Below, in pieces: positions 61,100 through 64,000 of a stretch of 64,000 bases of DNA. The translations under genes were made by a program, and so were the position numbers. Every line of letters starts with the position of its first letter. The first letter of the stretch is position 1. The stretch lies in assembly GCF_000002985.6 (NCBI RefSeq), contig NC_003283.11:13578001-13642000 (forward strand), in the 5' to 3' direction. Origin of the DNA: Caenorhabditis elegans. Lineage: Eukaryota > Nematoda > Chromadorea > Rhabditida > Rhabditidae. Under the pieces are notes generated by a model. That model made no database searches. It was given only the letters and a program-made list of their open reading frames with translations, and was not told the DNA's origin.

Positions 61100-61978
61100 T
61101 CAAGTCTCGCTCAGAGAACGACACAGTTGACTTCGCTTGTCGCATAGAGAAGAATCGCGGTGAGTGTCCAAATAAAATGACTCATCGGTTTCAGCTTTTT
61201 GATCGATCTCGTAATATCCCACTTCATCAACCGGATAACGAATTTTCCCATCTTCATCAATGAATCATGTAGTTTCTTTGTCTTCGAGTTCCTCTTCAAC
61301 TCCATCTTCCTTTTGTCGCTCTTTTTCTATATTTTCCGTTTCGAAATCATTGGCATGGGTGCTTGAACTTGACGAACCATTGTTTCCCGGCTGGTAAAAA
61401 CCATGATTACCGTCCGTCGGGGCTGAAAGTAGGTATTTAGTCCCAATAAAAACGTTTTAAAAAAGAGCCAATGGGGAAATTGCTAAAAACCACTCCTTTG
61501 GTCTTAAAATGACCGAATATCATAATAAAACTTTTCAAAATTTTTTTGAACATTTTTTTTACTGTCAAAAAGTGGCAATTACTCAGTTTTTGACACCTAT
61601 ACTTTCGGAAGTCGACCAAAAAAAAGGTTTTCTACATTTTATACTGTAATCATGTTTTAATTATTTGTATAAAAACATTGTAGGGGTTGGAACATGCGAA
61701 ATTGCTTTCGATTTCCTCCAAAGCTCATATTTTTCGAATTTTTGGCAATTTGCCAAAACATTGCCCGGAAATTATGAAAAATCTAAATTTTTTGGAGTGT
61801 TTTATTATGATATTCGGTCGTTTTGGATCATAATAAGTGTATTTACACAAAATCCCCACTGGCGCTACTCCACCTTTACAACTTTACCTAGCGCAACTAT
61901 TGCCACGCTTTTAATAAGAAGACTCCGGAGTGCTGTATTTAAAATTCTTCGAACTGTTGTTCTTGGAGTTCTGACCAT
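61100..61978 (-). pseudogene. Two-exon gene interrupted by an in-frame TGA
   Basis: Exon 1 is 61978-61888. Its ATG follows an ATTCCAG site by 17 bases, it encodes a basic then hydrophobic leader (MVRTPRTTVRRIL, then SVAIVAL), and it ends at a CTAG|GTAAAG donor. Exon 2 is 61422-61100 after CTTTCAG and joins in phase 1. It encodes a Gly/Ser/Asn stretch (YQPGNNGSSSSS), an acidic region (ETENIEKERQKED), then TGA at codon 83 (61267-61265). The same frame continues for 54 more coding-like codons (FIDEDGKIRYPVDEVGYYE, then CDKRSQLC) to a second TGA at 61102-61100. Either a nonsense mutation has truncated a 137-residue secreted or type II protein to 82 residues, or the downstream part is the relic of a longer ancestor. 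Function unknown. Confidence 0.6.
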
Positions 61979-62204
61979 AATCCTCCTTTTCTAGCCTGGA
62001 ATGATATAAATATTTTAAAAAACACACTGTAATAATCTATGGTTTTACTAGCTTTTGCTAATTATCAGTGACTTTCTGTCGCTCTGCCGTGAGTCTGAGT
62101 CTAAAAATTGAAATTTTCCCAGACATAAAAAAAACGTTAAGCTATTGTAACATTTAAAAAGTTGTTATTTTTCTCTTAAAACTTCCTAACTTTTTTTTAG
62201 GTGG
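61979..62204. other. Spacer between the interrupted gene and the minisatellite
   Basis: A/T-rich, no coding signal. It is presumably the 5' region of the minus-strand gene. Confidence 0.4.
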
Positions 62205-64000
62205 TTTCCGATAGGAAAAATTTCGTGGCGAAAAAATTTTGCTGCTGAAAAATTTCGCCGCGGAAAAATTTTGCTGTTGAAAAATTTTGCTGCTGAAAAA
62301 TTTCGTGGCGGAAAAATTTTCCTGGTGAAAAATTTCGCCGCGGAAAAATTTTGCTGCTAAAAAATTTTGCTGCGGAAAAATTTTGCTGCTGAAAAATTTC
62401 GTCGCGGAAAAATTTCGCCGCGGAAAAATTTTGCTGTTGAAAAATTTTGCTGCTGAAAAATTTCATGGCGGAAAAATTTTGCTGTTGAAAAATTTTGCTG
62501 CTGAAAAATTTCGTGGCGGAAAAATTTTCCTGGTGAAAAATTTCGCCGCGGAAAAATTTTGCTGCTAAAAAATTTCACGCGGAAAAATTTTGCTGCTGAA
62601 AAATTTCGTCGCGGAAAAATTTCGCCGCGGAAAAATTTTGCTGTTGAAAAATTTTGCTGCTGAAAAATTTCATGGCGGAAAAATTTTCCTGGTGAAAAAT
62701 TTCGCCGCGGAAAAATTTTGCTGCTAAAAAATTTCACGCGGAAAAATTTTGCTGTTGAAAAATTTTGCTGCTGAAAAATTTCGCCGGGGAAAAACTTTGC
62801 TGCTGAAAAATTTTGCTGCGGAAAAATTTTGCTGCGGAAAAATTTTGCCGCGGAAAAATTTCGCTGTTGAAAAATTTTGCTGCTGAAAAATTTCGTCGCG
62901 AAAAAATTTGCTGCGGAAAAATTTCGCGGCGGAAAAATTTCGCTGCTGAAAAATTTTGCTGCTGAAAAATTTCGTCGCGGAAAAATTTTGCTGCGGAAAA
63001 ATTTTGCCGCGGAAAAATTTTGCTGCTGAAAAATTTCGTGGCGGAAAAATTTTCCTGGTGAAAAATTTCGTGGCGAAAAAATTTTGCTGCTGAAAAATTT
63101 CGCCGCGGAAAAATTTTGCTGTTGAAAAATTTTGCTGCTGAAAAATTTCGTGGCGGAAAAATTTTCCTGGTGAAAAATTTCGCCGCGGGAAAATTTTGCT
63201 GCTAAAAAATTTCACGCGGAAAAATTTTGCTGTTGAAAAATTTTGCTGCTGAAAAATTTCGTGGCGGAAAAATTTTCCTGGTGAAAAATTTCGCCGCGGG
63301 AAAATTTTGCTGCTAAAAAATTTCACGCGGAAAAATTTTGCTGTTGAAAAATTTTGCTGCGGAAAAATTTTGCCGCGGAAAAATTTTGCTGTTGAAAAAA
63401 TTTGCTGCGGAAAAATTTTGCGGCGGAAAAATTTTGCTGCTGAAAAATTTTGCTGCTGAAAAATTTCGTGGCGGAAAAATTTTCCTGGTGAAAAATTTCG
63501 TGGCGGAAAAATTTCGCCGCGGAAAAATTTTGCTGTTGAAAAATTTTGCTGCTGAAAAATTTCGTGGCGGAAAAATTTTGCTGTTGAAAAATTTTGCTGC
63601 TGAAAAATTTCGTGGCGGAAAAATTTTCCCGGTGAAAAATTTCGCCGCGGAAAAATTTTGCTGCTGAAAAATTTCGTCGCGGAAAATTTTGCTGCGGAAA
63701 AATTTTGCCGCGGAAAAATTTTGCTGCTGAAAAATTTCGTGGCGGAAAAATTTTCCTGGTGAAAAATTTCGCCGCGGAAAAATTTTGCTGCTAAAAAATT
63801 TCACGCGGAAAAAATTTGCTGTTGAAAAATTTTGCTGCTGAAAAATTTCGCAGGGGAAAAATTTTGCTGCTGAAAAATTTCGTGGCGAAAAAATTTTGCT
63901 GCTGAAAAATTTCACGCGGAAAATTTTTGCTGTTGAAAAAAAAAATTTTGCTGCTGAAAAATTTCGTCGCGGAAAAATTTCACCGCGGAAAAATTTTGCT
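62205..64000. repeat. 16-nt-unit minisatellite with higher-order repeats, running off the right edge
   Basis: About 1.8 kb made of a basic unit of 16 nt (occasionally 15), an 8-base variable GC-richer block (TGCTGCTG, CGCCGCGG, CGTGGCGG, TCCTGGTG, TGCTGTTG and similar) followed by AAAAATTT. The variants recur in fixed order, giving longer periods. For example, the block starting CCTGGTG recurs at 63054, 63166 and 63277, spacings of 112 and 111 nt. The array is unfinished at 64000. All three minus-strand frames are open over long distances because stop codons are absent from the unit; this is not evidence for a protein. Confidence 0.95.

Noticed and set aside
62197-63915. Long open frames within the minisatellite on both strands, coding for repeating KFFxxEIFQQQNF-like peptides
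   Set aside because: The 16-nt unit has no stop codon in any minus-strand frame, so open frames are an automatic result. There are no splice or start signals.

Overview
This is nematode nuclear DNA, almost certainly Caenorhabditis elegans. It is AT-rich, with many small introns of about 43-60 nt, near-universal TTTTCAG-type 3' splice sites, start codons directly preceded by such sites (the trans-splicing signature), AATAAA signals close to stops, and nematode-specific families (DUF19 secreted proteins, srd-type receptors, DUF1679/CHK kinase-like proteins, tiny Gly/Tyr-rich secreted proteins). Four genes match ones I recall from cosmid F53F4 on chromosome V: tbcb-1, rdy-2, fmo-4 and the NDUFV2 orthologue. 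Gene names rest on memory and on the translated sequence, not on a search. All exon structures were worked out by hand from splice signals and reading-frame phase.

Layout. 1-12.8 kb: two neighbouring single-span membrane protein genes (+), three small secreted Gly/Tyr-rich or cationic proteins and a small tail-anchored protein. 12.8-13.2 kb: a hAT-like foldback element. 14.1-20.3 kb: tubulin cofactor B (+), then a long secreted multi-DUF19 protein with Ser-Gly motifs of the kind that carry chondroitin (+). 20.9-28.7 kb: rdy-2 (tetraspan) and fmo-4 (flavin monooxygenase), both minus. 28.7-33.4 kb: a gene-poor stretch with relics and a second hAT-like MITE. 33.4-41.7 kb, all minus: a small secreted SXP-like protein, a nucleotide-sugar transferase-like type II membrane protein, a GH31 alpha-glucosidase-like gene with an apparent one-base frameshift, and a chemoreceptor. 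42.2-42.6 kb: two foldback repeats. 43.0-51.7 kb: a housekeeping cluster. On the minus strand an NDUFV2 / ribosomal-L1-like / 64-aa-protein trio looks like an operon. Divergent from it on the plus strand are a putative zinc-finger protein and the SDE2 homologue. 51.8-56.2 kb: a CHK kinase-like gene (-). 56.2-61.1 kb: mostly empty, with repeats and probable relics. 61.1-62.0 kb: a two-exon minus-strand gene interrupted by an in-frame TGA. 62.2-64.0 kb: a 16-nt-unit minisatellite that runs off the right edge.

Functionally this is ordinary euchromatin mixing conserved cell-biology genes (tubulin folding, complex I, ribosome biogenesis, SDE2 genome maintenance/splicing) with nematode-specific secreted and sensory genes. 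I saw no prokaryotic-type system, CRISPR array, tRNA or rRNA. The most informative observations are the frameshifted alpha-glucosidase, a recurring A-AG 3' splice site in minimal introns, a GC-AG intron in rdy-2, MITEs with target-site duplications, a nonsense-interrupted gene at the right end, and the higher-order structure of the terminal minisatellite.
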